Of a stretch of 24,120 bases of DNA, positions 16,091 to 24,120 are shown one piece after another (within the stretch, counting starts at the first letter, position 1; each line of letters starts with the position of its first letter). The stretch comes from an uncultured Prevotellaceae bacterium. Lineage in GTDB: Bacteria; Bacteroidota; Bacteroidia; Bacteroidales; Bacteroidaceae. A program made the position numbers and the translations under genes. Under the pieces are notes generated by a model. It searched no databases, was not told the origin of the DNA, and saw only the letters and a program-made list of their open reading frames with translations. Where the stretch lies: positions 1 through 24,120 of the forward strand of contig USTH01000021.1 in the NCBI GenBank assembly GCA_900557555.1. Direction: 5' to 3'.

Positions 16091-16143
16091 CACAAATTTA
16101 ACCAAAACAGATTTTTGCCCTCCACAAACTCGCACATGCAACA

Positions 16144-16845
16144 ATGAGGAAACTTACAGTACTGACAGGCGCTGGCATAAGCGCTGAGAGTGGCATCTCC
16201 ACATTTCGTGATTCGGGCGGACTGTGGGAACAGTACCCCGTGATGAAAGTTGCCAGCCACACAGGGTGGCTCAACGATCCCGAACTGGTTAACCGTTTCT
16301 ACAACGAGCGTCGCAAACAACTCTTCCGAACCATGCCCTGCGGTGCTCATAAGATACTCGCACAATTAGAAGATGACTACGAAGTGTGTGTTATTACCCA
16401 AAACATCGATGACCTGCACGAAAGAGCTGGTTCTACAAACGTAATCCATCTGCATGGAGAACTCAAGAAAGTATGCTCGTCTGCCGATGTGGAAAACCCA
16501 CGCTACTGGAAAATCCTTGACGAGAATAACTGTGAGGTCAAACCCAGTGAGAAGGCTGGCGACGGTTCGCTGCTGAGACCATATATCGTGTTCTTTGAAG
16601 AAGCCGTACCAATGATTTCGGTTGCAGCACAAAAAGTTAGCGAAGCCGACATCTTTGTCATAATAGGAACATCACTCAACGTCTACCCCGCAGCCGGACT
16701 TATAGACTATGCAAAAAAAGATGTTCCCATTTTCTTGATAGACCCAAAAGACGTCAAGACGCCATACGGAATCAATGTGACACACATCAAAGCAGGTGCC
16801 ACTGACGGAATGAAACAGCTCGTCAGTGACCTTACAAACCTATGA
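16144..16845 (+). CDS. Sir2-family NAD-dependent protein deacylase, without zinc cysteines
   Basis: 233 residues, cytoplasmic. It has GAGISAESGISTFRDSGGLW (NAD site), TQNIDDLHERAG (85-96), HLHGE with catalytic His104, RPYIVFFEEAVP, and GTSLNVYPAAGL. These are the hallmarks of CobB-like sirtuins that remove acyl groups from lysine using NAD. The small zinc-ribbon normally built on four Cys is not intact: only isolated Cys remain in VCSSADV and NNCEVKP. From memory, this also occurs in other Bacteroidetes sirtuins. FEEAVP replaces the common FGEAVP. The stop overlaps the next gene's ATG by 4 nt, so it is coupled to the SDR gene. Deacetylase versus desuccinylase preference is not settled. Confidence 0.92.
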   Translation: MRKLTVLTGAGISAESGISTFRDSGGLWEQYPVMKVASHTGWLNDPELVNRFYNERRKQLFRTMPCGAHKILAQLEDDYEVCVITQNIDDLHERAGSTNVIHLHGELKKVCSSADVENPRYWKILDENNCEVKPSEKAGDGSLLRPYIVFFEEAVPMISVAAQKVSEADIFVIIGTSLNVYPAAGLIDYAKKDVPIFLIDPKDVKTPYGINVTHIKAGATDGMKQLVSDLTNL

Positions 16846-17840
16846 ACTCCACCTCTGTTCTCATAACAGGCGCAAGCGGTTTTATAGGTAGCCACCTCGT
16901 GGAAACCGCCATTAAACTCGGCTATGAAACATGGGCAGGAGTACGCTCCACCTCATCAAGAGAATATCTGAACGACAGGCGTATACAAACTATTGAGCTT
17001 AACCTTGACTGTCCAGAAGAACTGTACAGACAACTCTCTACGTTTCAGAAACACCATGGAGGAAAGACTTGGGACTATATCATACACGCCGCAGGAGTCA
17101 CCAAGGCTACAAACGAAAAAACCTTCATGAGTGCGAACTGCCTGACTACACAGCATTTGGCAGACACGCTAGCAAAACTCAACAACAAACCCCGTCGATT
17201 CGTATACCTCAGTTCGCTGAGCGCAGCACAGAGAGAAGGCATGCCGACTGGTGAGTCTGCCGCCACAGCCTACGGACGTTCCAAACTTCTTGCAGAACAC
17301 TACCTGCTTAACTTGGCAGACCCTCTCGATGTCGTCATTCTGAGGCCTACCGCAGTTTACGGGCCACGCGAAAAAGACTTCCTGCTTGCCATAAAAGCCA
17401 TGAAACACCATCTTTGCCTTGCCTTCGGCAGAAAGCAACAAAGATTGTCATTCATCTACGTGAAAGACTTGTGCAAAGTGGCATTCAACGCCCTTACTGA
17501 AGGGAAGGGACATTGCACCTACTTCGTTTCAGACGGTCAGACCTATACCAACCGAGAGGTCACCAAGAGCATACAGCAAACTTTGGGTACACGCCACACC
17601 ATACGCCTGACCTTGCCCCTTTGGATGCTCAAGGTGTTGTGCCGTTTTGGAGAAAGAATCTCGCAAATCACAAAACACCCGACATTATTAAACAACGACA
17701 AATACAAAATACTAAAACAACGAGACTGGACATGCAACCCGTCTGAAACAGAAAGAGCTCTCGGCTTCAAACCTGAGTATGACCTTTACCGGGGGCTTGC
17801 AGAAACTATCTCATGGTATAAACAACAACTATGGATCTGA
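16842..17840 (+). CDS. NAD(P)-dependent epimerase/dehydratase (extended SDR)
   Basis: 332 residues. The dinucleotide site TGASGFIGSHL is at 9-19, the active-site Ser is in VYLSSLSAA, and Y144/K148 form YGRSK. VILRPTAVYGPREKDF is typical of extended SDRs. It is a sugar-nucleotide epimerase or a lipid/ketone reductase; sequence alone does not choose. Bacterial ceramide/3-ketosphinganine reductases of Caulobacter and Bacteroides belong to this same superfamily, and the next gene encodes an Aur1-like membrane enzyme, which makes a sphingolipid role possible but untested. The ATG overlaps the sirtuin stop (ATGA), and the 3' end overlaps the PAP2 gene by 10 nt. Confidence 0.82.
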   Translation: MNSTSVLITGASGFIGSHLVETAIKLGYETWAGVRSTSSREYLNDRRIQTIELNLDCPEELYRQLSTFQKHHGGKTWDYIIHAAGVTKATNEKTFMSANCLTTQHLADTLAKLNNKPRRFVYLSSLSAAQREGMPTGESAATAYGRSKLLAEHYLLNLADPLDVVILRPTAVYGPREKDFLLAIKAMKHHLCLAFGRKQQRLSFIYVKDLCKVAFNALTEGKGHCTYFVSDGQTYTNREVTKSIQQTLGTRHTIRLTLPLWMLKVLCRFGERISQITKHPTLLNNDKYKILKQRDWTCNPSETERALGFKPEYDLYRGLAETISWYKQQLWI

Positions 17841-18850
17841 CACATTACTTCAAAAGACAACATCCTATGCCTGGACTCAACGGCATAGAAAAGATTGCTA
17901 CCATCTACATTGGCATTACTCTTGTTCTGACAGCTATCTTCTACCCCGATATCGAAGAAGCAACCCTATTCAGTATCATTTCTGGCAGGGTGGCGGTTAT
18001 CATCGGTACAAGCCTCCTCTTATGGCTCTACAAACGATATCCATGCCACGCCACCTACCATCTCAGGGTACTCTTCCAAGTCGCTCTGTTGGCATATTGG
18101 TATCCTGACATCTACAACATTGCGGCACAGATGCCAAGCCAAGACCACATTCTTGCCATCGCTGACCAAGCCATCTTCGGATGCCAACCGTCTGTAGTGT
18201 TCAGCCAGACGCTCAGCGGCACTTTTTGGAACGAGCTCTTCAACATGGGCTATTTCTCCTACTATCTGATGATTGCCGCCGTGGTTTTTCTGGCCATTGT
18301 CAAGCGTCCGCGCAAATTCGACAAGACTACCTTTGTATTGATGAGTACTTTTTTTATGTACTATACAGTGTTTCTCCTCTTCAACTCTGCCGGTCCGCAG
18401 TTCTATTTCAGCTGCCCTGGCGTAGATGTCTCCCACGGGGAGTTTCCGCCTGTTGACACTTGGTTTCGTGACCACAACACTCTAAACCATATGAGCAACG
18501 TGACTGGACCGTTCAGCTATCTCATACATCTGGTACAAGCTGGAGAGAAACCCATCGCCGCATTCCCCAGCAGCCATGTAGGGGCCTCAACTATTATACT
18601 CTACCTGACTCTGCGCATGAAGAAAAAATGGGGTGTCATCATGTTGCCTTTCTGGGTCATACTATGTCTCTCTACCGTCTACATCGGTGCCCACTATGCT
18701 ATAGACGTGGTCGGCGGACTGCTATCTGCCTTGCTGTTCGTTGCAATTAGCAACAAACTTTACGCCACAAAATTCTTCCATCGCCCACAAGGATTTGACG
18801 AACTCCACCGCTTTGGACACCACCACCAACACCGCCGACATCGCGAATAA
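17831..18850 (+). CDS. PAP2 family membrane protein, Aur1/inositol-phosphorylceramide-synthase-like
   Basis: 339 residues with about six to eight membrane segments. Lipid-phosphatase/phosphotransferase motifs are SAGPQFYF (motif 1 region), FPSSHVGAS with His249, and STVYIGAHYAIDVVGG with His288 and Asp292. Thr takes the place of the usual Arg in SR-x5-H-x3-D. This STxYxxxHYxxD form is that of Aur1/PAP2_3 enzymes, which transfer a phospho-head group onto ceramide or diacylglycerol. The C terminus ends in a basic, His-rich tail (HHHQHRRHRE). The start at 17831 is inside the SDR gene (10-nt overlap), so translation is probably coupled. Substrate is inferred only by family likeness. Confidence 0.85.
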   Translation: MDLTHYFKRQHPMPGLNGIEKIATIYIGITLVLTAIFYPDIEEATLFSIISGRVAVIIGTSLLLWLYKRYPCHATYHLRVLFQVALLAYWYPDIYNIAAQMPSQDHILAIADQAIFGCQPSVVFSQTLSGTFWNELFNMGYFSYYLMIAAVVFLAIVKRPRKFDKTTFVLMSTFFMYYTVFLLFNSAGPQFYFSCPGVDVSHGEFPPVDTWFRDHNTLNHMSNVTGPFSYLIHLVQAGEKPIAAFPSSHVGASTIILYLTLRMKKKWGVIMLPFWVILCLSTVYIGAHYAIDVVGGLLSALLFVAISNKLYATKFFHRPQGFDELHRFGHHHQHRRHRE

Positions 18851-18972
18851 ACCCAAAGCAACCGTTGACCACAGGAGGAGGAGATATAGGACAGAAGTCT
18901 ATCACCAAATAAAAATGCGTCCGACCCGAACAACCAAGGTTGCGCCCATAAGAAATGATCCCTATCCAGATA

Positions 18973-19033
18973 GTCATTCAAGAAGTCGCCCCCAAACGGT
19001 TTAATACCGTTTGGGGGCGACTTCTTGAATGAC
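18973..19033. terminator. Perfect 28-bp bidirectional terminator hairpin
   Basis: 18973-19000 is the exact reverse complement of 19006-19033, with a 5-nt loop TTAAT. It lies between convergent genes (PAP2 stop at 18850, lipoprotein stop at 19053). The stem is unusually long, with a C5/G5 core near the loop. No T-run is needed on either strand if it acts as a dsRNA processing site. Confidence 0.75.
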
Positions 19034-19052
19034 CTAATCGAAACCAGGAATA

Positions 19053-20228
19053 TCACTTAATCTCTACACTCTCATCAGTAAAGAATGCAGACGTAATCTG
19101 TCCATTCATATTGCCGTCATAAATAACTTGCGAGTTCTTCAGGGCGTTCCACACCGGAGTCTTGAAATCTGCCACTCCATTCTTGTCTGTGAGTTTATAG
19201 AAAGTATGTATCTCTACAGTGAAGCCATCATTGTATCTTCTTTCAAGGGCCTTGAGCAGCTCGTCCGTAACACCCGTAATGTTGATGACAACACTTTCAG
19301 TCAAGCGTTCTACCTTTACGTTTACGGTTGAACCTATTGTTTTGTTATAATTCTGGATTTCATAGTACTTCTCAAAGTATCTTGCAACCTCGTTGGTATC
19401 TGCGTTCTCCAGCGTGTAGTCTTTGCCTACAGGTATAACAATCTTAACATCTTTTGCCTCCTTGATATGCACCGAAGTCTTGATTTCTCCCCAATTGTCA
19501 TGCCTCTGCTGGTGGATGTCTACACCCAAGGTCTTGTCAAGGGGCTTTATATTATAATTGACAGGCAGGGAATCCATAAGCTCCTCATAGGTTAGCTGTT
19601 TGCCATTTTCACCAAAAGTAATTTCCTGGAAACCCTCATCTCTGCAAGCATCACATGCCTCCTTGATATCCACTTTGTCGGTAAGCAAGCCGTCAATGTG
19701 CCAACCGTTAAACATATCCTTGGCCAGATACCACACGACATGAATGTTTTTCTCAACAACTGTAGGGGAAATGCGTTGGTTTCTCAAGATTTTTCCATTA
19801 ATGGTAGCAAGTATCGATGCTGTCGCCGTATCACCTGCCGCAATCAAAGTCCTAAGACCAGAGCCATTGGTGCTCAACAGATACGAATTGTTGTTGCCTT
19901 TGTTGATGGTAATAAAAGGACAGTCTTTATAGAGCTTACCACCGATAATTACACCAACATAATTGTTGGCAGGGTAATTATAACCGAGACGTGGGTCTAT
20001 CTTTACATTGAAGTAATTCACCGTCACTACTGGCGCAAGTGGATTAACGGACGCACGCATCTGCATTCCGTCCACCTTAGAAATGTTGTCAAGCGTTTCA
20101 ACGCCCATTAAAACCTCTGTAGCGGGAGCACTCGCAAGCCAAGAGTTGCCACCTTCACCACCTTCTTCCGAACTTGAACACGATACCAACGCACAAGCCA
20201 CAGCAAGAAAGAGCACTGCTTTTTTCAT
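19053..20228 (-). CDS. Unrecognised surface-type lipoprotein
   Basis: 391 residues from the ATG at 20228 (an ATG at 20237 adds three). MKKAVLFLAVACALVSC is a lipoprotein signal with the lipidated Cys at 17. It is followed by SSSEEGGEGG, an acidic/glycine stretch like the lipoprotein export signal that sends Bacteroidetes lipoproteins to the cell surface. The rest looks like beta-rich domains (VVTVNYFNVKIDPRLGYNYPANNYVGVIIGG; GSTVNVKVERLTESVVINITGV). A CDACRDEGFQEI segment holds two Cys. I do not recognise the family. It has its own promoter at 20366-20394 and is divergent from the large modular protein, so the two may be related surface components. Confidence 0.8.
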   Translation of the reverse strand: MKKAVLFLAVACALVSCSSSEEGGEGGNSWLASAPATEVLMGVETLDNISKVDGMQMRASVNPLAPVVTVNYFNVKIDPRLGYNYPANNYVGVIIGGKLYKDCPFITINKGNNNSYLLSTNGSGLRTLIAAGDTATASILATINGKILRNQRISPTVVEKNIHVVWYLAKDMFNGWHIDGLLTDKVDIKEACDACRDEGFQEITFGENGKQLTYEELMDSLPVNYNIKPLDKTLGVDIHQQRHDNWGEIKTSVHIKEAKDVKIVIPVGKDYTLENADTNEVARYFEKYYEIQNYNKTIGSTVNVKVERLTESVVINITGVTDELLKALERRYNDGFTVEIHTFYKLTDKNGVADFKTPVWNALKNSQVIYDGNMNGQITSAFFTDESVEIK

Positions 20229-20365
20229 GTTAATCATATTTTTCTTCTTTTTTATTTTATGTCTATTTCGTACGATCTTGATACTTAAACAGAAATCAGT
20301 TATACTACACAGCGAATATTAGCACTATTTCTATATATTTAAACTAAGGTATTATTTTACCGGTG

Positions 20366-20394
20366 CAAAATTACTTGTTTTTTTTCTACCACAA
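20366..20394 (-). promoter_or_regulatory. Bacteroidetes-type promoter for the lipoprotein
   Basis: On the minus strand: TTG at 20394-20392, an 18-nt spacer, then TAATTTTG at 20373-20366. The start of transcription would be near 20359, giving a leader of about 130 nt. Confidence 0.7.
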
Positions 20395-20627
20395 CAGATT
20401 TTTCGTACTTTTTACGCTACTGCAAAATATTGACCTACATTAGTCTTTTAATCAATCCTATTTACCTAACGAGAAATACGCTTTCGATTGAGGCATTAAT
20501 CAATGCTAAAACGCACAGTTTTTCTTGTCGCACAGTCTTGCTTAAAACCACTTTTTCGAATATAAGACGCATAAACTCCGCCTTATTCATGAAAAATACG
20601 TTTTTTTGCATTTTTCTTCACTAAAAG
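20395..20627. other. AT-rich divergent intergenic region
   Basis: Lies between two outward-facing promoters. I see no gene; the one open frame of 64 codons has no start context or family likeness. A small GCATT-AATC-AATGC dyad lies at 20493-20506. Confidence 0.4.
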
Positions 20628-20659
20628 TTGTCCTTTTTCGCAAGGAAATCATATCTTTG
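20628..20659 (+). promoter_or_regulatory. Bacteroidetes-type promoter for the modular surface protein
   Basis: TTG at 20628-20630, a 21-nt spacer, then TATCTTTG at 20652-20659. The start of transcription would be near 20666, about 120 nt upstream of the ATG. Confidence 0.65.
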
Positions 20660-20680
20660 CCCAGAAAGAAGCGTTTCTAT

Positions 20681-20710
20681 CGATACAGTTTGCATAACAA
20701 AACTGTATTG
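20681..20710 (+). promoter_or_regulatory. Hairpin in the 5' leader of the surface protein
   Basis: 20683-20691 (ATACAGTTT) pairs with 20700-20708, and flanking C-G and G-U pairs extend the stem. It sits just after the predicted transcription start and may stabilise the mRNA. Confidence 0.4.
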
Positions 20711-20784
20711 AGGGGCAAAAGCAAAACAACAAAACGAAAAGAAAGTAACTCCTTTTTATACTAATTTTTTTAACAACTTGTCAC

Positions 20785-23700
20785 ATGAAGAAATTTTTAT
20801 TTTCTTTCTTGACTGCACTGTTATGTGCATTCATGTGGAACAGCGTTAGCGCTCGTATTATTCAGAGCGACCGCATTCCTGCCAAGCTCATCAAGGCCGG
20901 TGACACCATCGCCCTTGAATGTGGCACGCCTGGGAATCATTCAAACTACTTCCTTGGCTTTAACGACAAAAACGAGCTACAGAACGTCACTCCTTTTGGA
21001 GCGCGCACAACATGGATTGTGTCTGATGGCCCGCTTAACTCCTTGGGTGAGAAGACCTATTATCTTCAAAACCTTAACGACTTGTCATATCTTGGAGCAG
21101 GCAAAGAAGACCCGATGGTAAACGGGACTGGTAGCCTTGGCCCGACGAAGTCAATTGAAGAGGCTCTGCCTCTGTCTATCTATTCGGCAGAAGACTCAAG
21201 CGAAGTGAATAACGACTACGCCCCCATTTGGGACAACGAGTCTGCTGTTCTTTGCTTTAAGCACGACAACGGTGATTACAACTTCCTTGGCAACTGCGGC
21301 TATTGGGGCATTACAACCGTGTGGTTCTGGAAGTATCACGACACCAACGCGTGGAACATATACAAAGTCATCTACGAGAAAGATATGCAAGGTGACCTTC
21401 AGGCTCTTATCGATGAAATTTCCGAATCTGGCATAGAGTACGAATCTGGCACAGCGCCAGGACTCTACCCACAAGCCAAAGTTGAAGCTTTCAATACTGC
21501 TCTCGAAGAGGCGCTTCTCACATCTATGCAAGAAGGGCTTTCTGACGAAGTATACAAGGCAGCTATGGATAAACTCACCAATGCAAAATACGACCTTGAA
21601 CACAGCGTTAACCCCATTGTAGAAGGCTATTATTACGTTGTTAGCGCCTATAGCAACTTTATGAACAGCCAAGGAAAAGAAATGGCATGGACAGCCTATA
21701 CCAATAACTGGCTGGGCTGGACTACGTTCAACTACCTTGACCCCTCACAGGTATTCAAGTTTACTCCGCTTCCAAGTGGCAACTTCACCATTCAGAACTA
21801 CGACACCGACCTCTATGTTAACGGGGCTACCGAACATGATGGAGGCTCTGCTGTCGTGTGCACCTCCACTCCTGGCTATGAACAAATTGCAGAGCCTATC
21901 GGCTCACTCCAGTGGCTGTTCTACAACACAGACTACAACGTGGCATACCATCCGCGTTACCACAACTCCGGCAACGGTTCTGGTGGAGAAATAGTTCCTT
22001 ACAACGCCAACAAACTCAACCAGCACTCTACATGGTATATTCGCATGGTACCGGATTCTGTTATGCAGAAACTGCCCGCCATCAAGGTTCAGATTGCCCT
22101 CAATAGGGAGCTTTCAAATCTTGCCACCGAGGCCAACGGTATCTTTGACAAACTTACGGTATATACAGTTGACACCATTGGTGCCATCACAAACGCCACT
22201 GACGATGATCCCGGCAACCAAGTTTCTTCTAATGCGAAAGACCCTGGCGAAGGAAGCTACGCAGCCCTTATTGACGGCAAGACTACTATCTTCCACTCTA
22301 CATGGCATGTAGACAACGACCCCCTCACAGTTCCTCACAACCTGCAGTTTGACCTGTCAAGCAAACCTGTGGCTGGCTTCCAGATGAAGATGATACAGCG
22401 TTGCGACTCTTGGGGAACAAAAGACCGTCCATGCATCATAAAATTCTATGCAACCAATGACCCGGCAGCAGAAGACGCTTGGACGTTCATACGCCAAGTG
22501 GACCTCACCAGCTCTTGGTCAAACAACGCCGAGAATTACCAAAATCGCGTAACAACACCAGTCATCGATCTCGGCAAGGCATACAGCCATGTACGTATGG
22601 ATGTTATCGCTACCCAAGAAAACCGCAAAAACGCTGGTGCACAATATCCGTTCTTCTCACTTGCAGAACTGCAGATTTATCCTGTAGTGCTTGACGAGAC
22701 TCTCTCCCAATATTGCTATATTGATGGACTTGCTCCTAAAGCCGACAATATGCGCAAACTTGCAACAGAGGCTGTCGCCAAAGTTGCCAACTCTACAGTT
22801 ACAACAGAAGACGTGACTGCTCTCAAGGCCGCCATCAATGACGTGAAAGCTCTCTATGCCGACACCACAGAAATAACCTCACTTCTGGGCGACCTGCAGA
22901 ATTACGTGAATACCGCTGTTTACGGCACTGGCATTGGTGAAACGACCGAAGAAGCCACAACAGCACTGCAAACAGCTATCAACGAAGCAAAGGGCTCAAG
23001 CTTTACCACTCCTCTTGTAAAGGCGGAAGTTGATGCCGCTTTGCAAAAACTGACAACTGCAAAAGAGGCTTTCATGACTACTGTCAAGATGCCTGAAGCA
23101 GACAAATGGTATTACATCATCTCCGCATCCAGAACAGAGACCCACTTCAACGGTGGTGACCAGACCGCACCTCTGCCTATGGCCAACTCTGCCCTCTATG
23201 CCGAAGGGCCAAGCACTGGCGACCACATCCGCTACGGACTTCTTGACGAAAGCGGACAGCCCAACTACACATACAATGCCAACGCTATGTGGCGTTTCGT
23301 GAAAATTGAAGGCTCAGAAGACTATGCGCTCCAATGCATGGGTACAGGTCAATATATGGGCGATGGTTCTGCCATCAAGACTGGCGCAAGCATCTACACT
23401 GCACTTCAGCCAATACCTTACACTGCCAAATTCCTCGGCAACGCCTCATTCAGCCTCGTACCTCAAGCCAACATAGGCACCAAAAACGCTCTTGTTGCTT
23501 GCCTTACAGGCCAGCACGCCGAAGTAAATGAAGCTACTGTATATGGCGACGGCTCATGGAAATTCATTGAAATAAACCCAGAGCAAACAGAATGCATCAT
23601 CATCAATACTTTCGCAAGAAACCTCATGGATGTCTTTACTATGCCATTCAACGTTGAAGACCTCACAGGCTACAACGAAGACGCACAGCTCTATGGCATC

Positions 23701-24120
23701 AAGAAGATGACCAAAAACGAAGACAACACCACCACGATTGAACTCTACGCCAAAGAAAGCGCAAAGGCTGGTGAGTCCTGCATTCTCGTAAATGGTGTGC
23801 CGGGCGAAGAAACAGAGGAATGTGAGCTTATTATCCCTCTGCCTACAGAGTTTGCAAGCAAGGCAACTCCTTCAAACGGTATCTACGGTATGATTACAGG
23901 AGAAACCGCACCTGCAGGAACCGCTTATTCTGAAGGCGCCAAATTCAAAGTTGCGACTAAAGAAACTGGCATCGGTGCATATACTGGTATCATCAACCCA
24001 GCATACTACACGGGCGAAGTTGAAGGCGTTGAAACTGCCCTTACCCTTACCGTTGAAGGCCTTGTATGGCCTACAACCGTTGCAGGTGACGTAAACGGCG
24101 ACGGCAGAATTGATGCTACC
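20785..24120 (+). CDS. Large modular secreted protein with F5/8-C and dockerin-like domains (partial)
   Basis: 1112 codons without a stop, truncated by the window end. Signal peptide MKKFLFSFLTALLCAFMWNSVSA. An N-terminal beta-rich region (about 24-200) is followed by a helical segment (203-275, FIVAR-like), a beta-trefoil-like region (279-424, VEGYYYVVSAYSNF to TWYIRMVPD), a short helix, an F5/8 type C/discoidin-like domain (about 490-634, LIDGKTTIFHSTWHVDNDP to FFSLAELQIYPV), a long helical segment (636-768), a second trefoil-like region (771-929, WYYIISASR to GSWKFIEIN), then a beta-rich C-terminal module. The last 12 residues, GDVNGDGRIDAT (1101-1112), begin a dockerin type I calcium loop. 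Probably a cell-surface or secreted glycan-binding protein; no catalytic domain is seen. Domain calls are by eye. Confidence 0.82.
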   Translation, partial: MKKFLFSFLTALLCAFMWNSVSARIIQSDRIPAKLIKAGDTIALECGTPGNHSNYFLGFNDKNELQNVTPFGARTTWIVSDGPLNSLGEKTYYLQNLNDLSYLGAGKEDPMVNGTGSLGPTKSIEEALPLSIYSAEDSSEVNNDYAPIWDNESAVLCFKHDNGDYNFLGNCGYWGITTVWFWKYHDTNAWNIYKVIYEKDMQGDLQALIDEISESGIEYESGTAPGLYPQAKVEAFNTALEEALLTSMQEGLSDEVYKAAMDKLTNAKYDLEHSVNPIVEGYYYVVSAYSNFMNSQGKEMAWTAYTNNWLGWTTFNYLDPSQVFKFTPLPSGNFTIQNYDTDLYVNGATEHDGGSAVVCTSTPGYEQIAEPIGSLQWLFYNTDYNVAYHPRYHNSGNGSGGEIVPYNANKLNQHSTWYIRMVPDSVMQKLPAIKVQIALNRELSNLATEANGIFDKLTVYTVDTIGAITNATDDDPGNQVSSNAKDPGEGSYAALIDGKTTIFHSTWHVDNDPLTVPHNLQFDLSSKPVAGFQMKMIQRCDSWGTKDRPCIIKFYATNDPAAEDAWTFIRQVDLTSSWSNNAENYQNRVTTPVIDLGKAYSHVRMDVIATQENRKNAGAQYPFFSLAELQIYPVVLDETLSQYCYIDGLAPKADNMRKLATEAVAKVANSTVTTEDVTALKAAINDVKALYADTTEITSLLGDLQNYVNTAVYGTGIGETTEEATTALQTAINEAKGSSFTTPLVKAEVDAALQKLTTAKEAFMTTVKMPEADKWYYIISASRTETHFNGGDQTAPLPMANSALYAEGPSTGDHIRYGLLDESGQPNYTYNANAMWRFVKIEGSEDYALQCMGTGQYMGDGSAIKTGASIYTALQPIPYTAKFLGNASFSLVPQANIGTKNALVACLTGQHAEVNEATVYGDGSWKFIEINPEQTECIIINTFARNLMDVFTMPFNVEDLTGYNEDAQLYGIKKMTKNEDNTTTIELYAKESAKAGESCILVNGVPGEETEECELIIPLPTEFASKATPSNGIYGMITGETAPAGTAYSEGAKFKVATKETGIGAYTGIINPAYYTGEVEGVETALTLTVEGLVWPTTVAGDVNGDGRIDAT

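Noticed and set aside
18741..19004. Plus-strand frame overlapping the 3' end of the Aur1-like gene
   Set aside because: It starts within the PAP2 gene, ends inside the terminator stem and lacks protein-like features.
20430..20624. 64-codon frame in the divergent intergenic region
   Set aside because: AT-rich, no start context, no family likeness, and it abuts the promoter.
1..24120. tRNA, rRNA, CRISPR array, transposase or prophage genes
   Set aside because: I looked for cloverleaf-like blocks, regularly spaced repeats and transposase or integrase motifs on both strands and saw none.

Overview
The window looks like a chromosomal segment of a gut- or oral-type Bacteroidales, most likely Prevotella or a close relative. 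Signs of this are the Bacteroidetes promoter pattern (TTTG or TTG, about 18-19 nt, then TAnnTTTG) upstream of several genes, a weak Shine-Dalgarno context, the long Bacteroidetes form of IspG, a GH97 glucosidase, DUF5020 and DUF4886 proteins, a TSCPD/THUMP-like pair, and a surface protein that reaches a dockerin-like repeat. Species assignment is inference.

Layout. (1) 1-49 is a perfect 20-bp inverted repeat. (2) 100-4432, minus strand: a compact cluster transcribed rpoN, PAP2-family membrane protein, purE, ispG, with a 4-nt ATGA overlap at the first junction. (3) 4659-5270, plus strand: a small outer-membrane beta-barrel with its own promoter. (4) 5267-6723, minus strand: a TSCPD protein translationally coupled to a THUMP-like/methyltransferase protein; its stop overlaps the convergent barrel's stop. 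(5) 6859-10059, plus: a GH97 alpha-glucosidase followed by a UDP-glucuronate 4-epimerase-like enzyme. (6) 10569-12606, plus: DUF5020 (Tsx-like outer-membrane channel) plus an AzgA-type purine permease, which together read as a two-membrane purine uptake route. (7) 12905-15987, minus: RNase R then a DUF4886 SGNH-like exported protein. (8) 16144-18850, plus: a three-gene overlapping operon of a sirtuin lacking the zinc cysteines, an extended SDR epimerase/reductase, and an Aur1/IPC-synthase-like PAP2 membrane enzyme. (9) 19053-20228, minus: an unrecognised acidic-tethered lipoprotein. (10) 20785-24120+, plus: a large modular secreted protein that runs off the window just as a dockerin-type calcium repeat begins.

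Convergent or transcription-unit ends carry long perfect inverted repeats (16, 23 and 28 bp), read as terminators. I see no tRNA, rRNA, CRISPR array, transposase or phage gene. The most interesting biology is the sirtuin-SDR-Aur1-like operon (a candidate sphingolipid or inositol-lipid step), the DUF5020-permease pair with repeats in its leader, and the modular dockerin-bearing surface protein next to a divergent lipoprotein.
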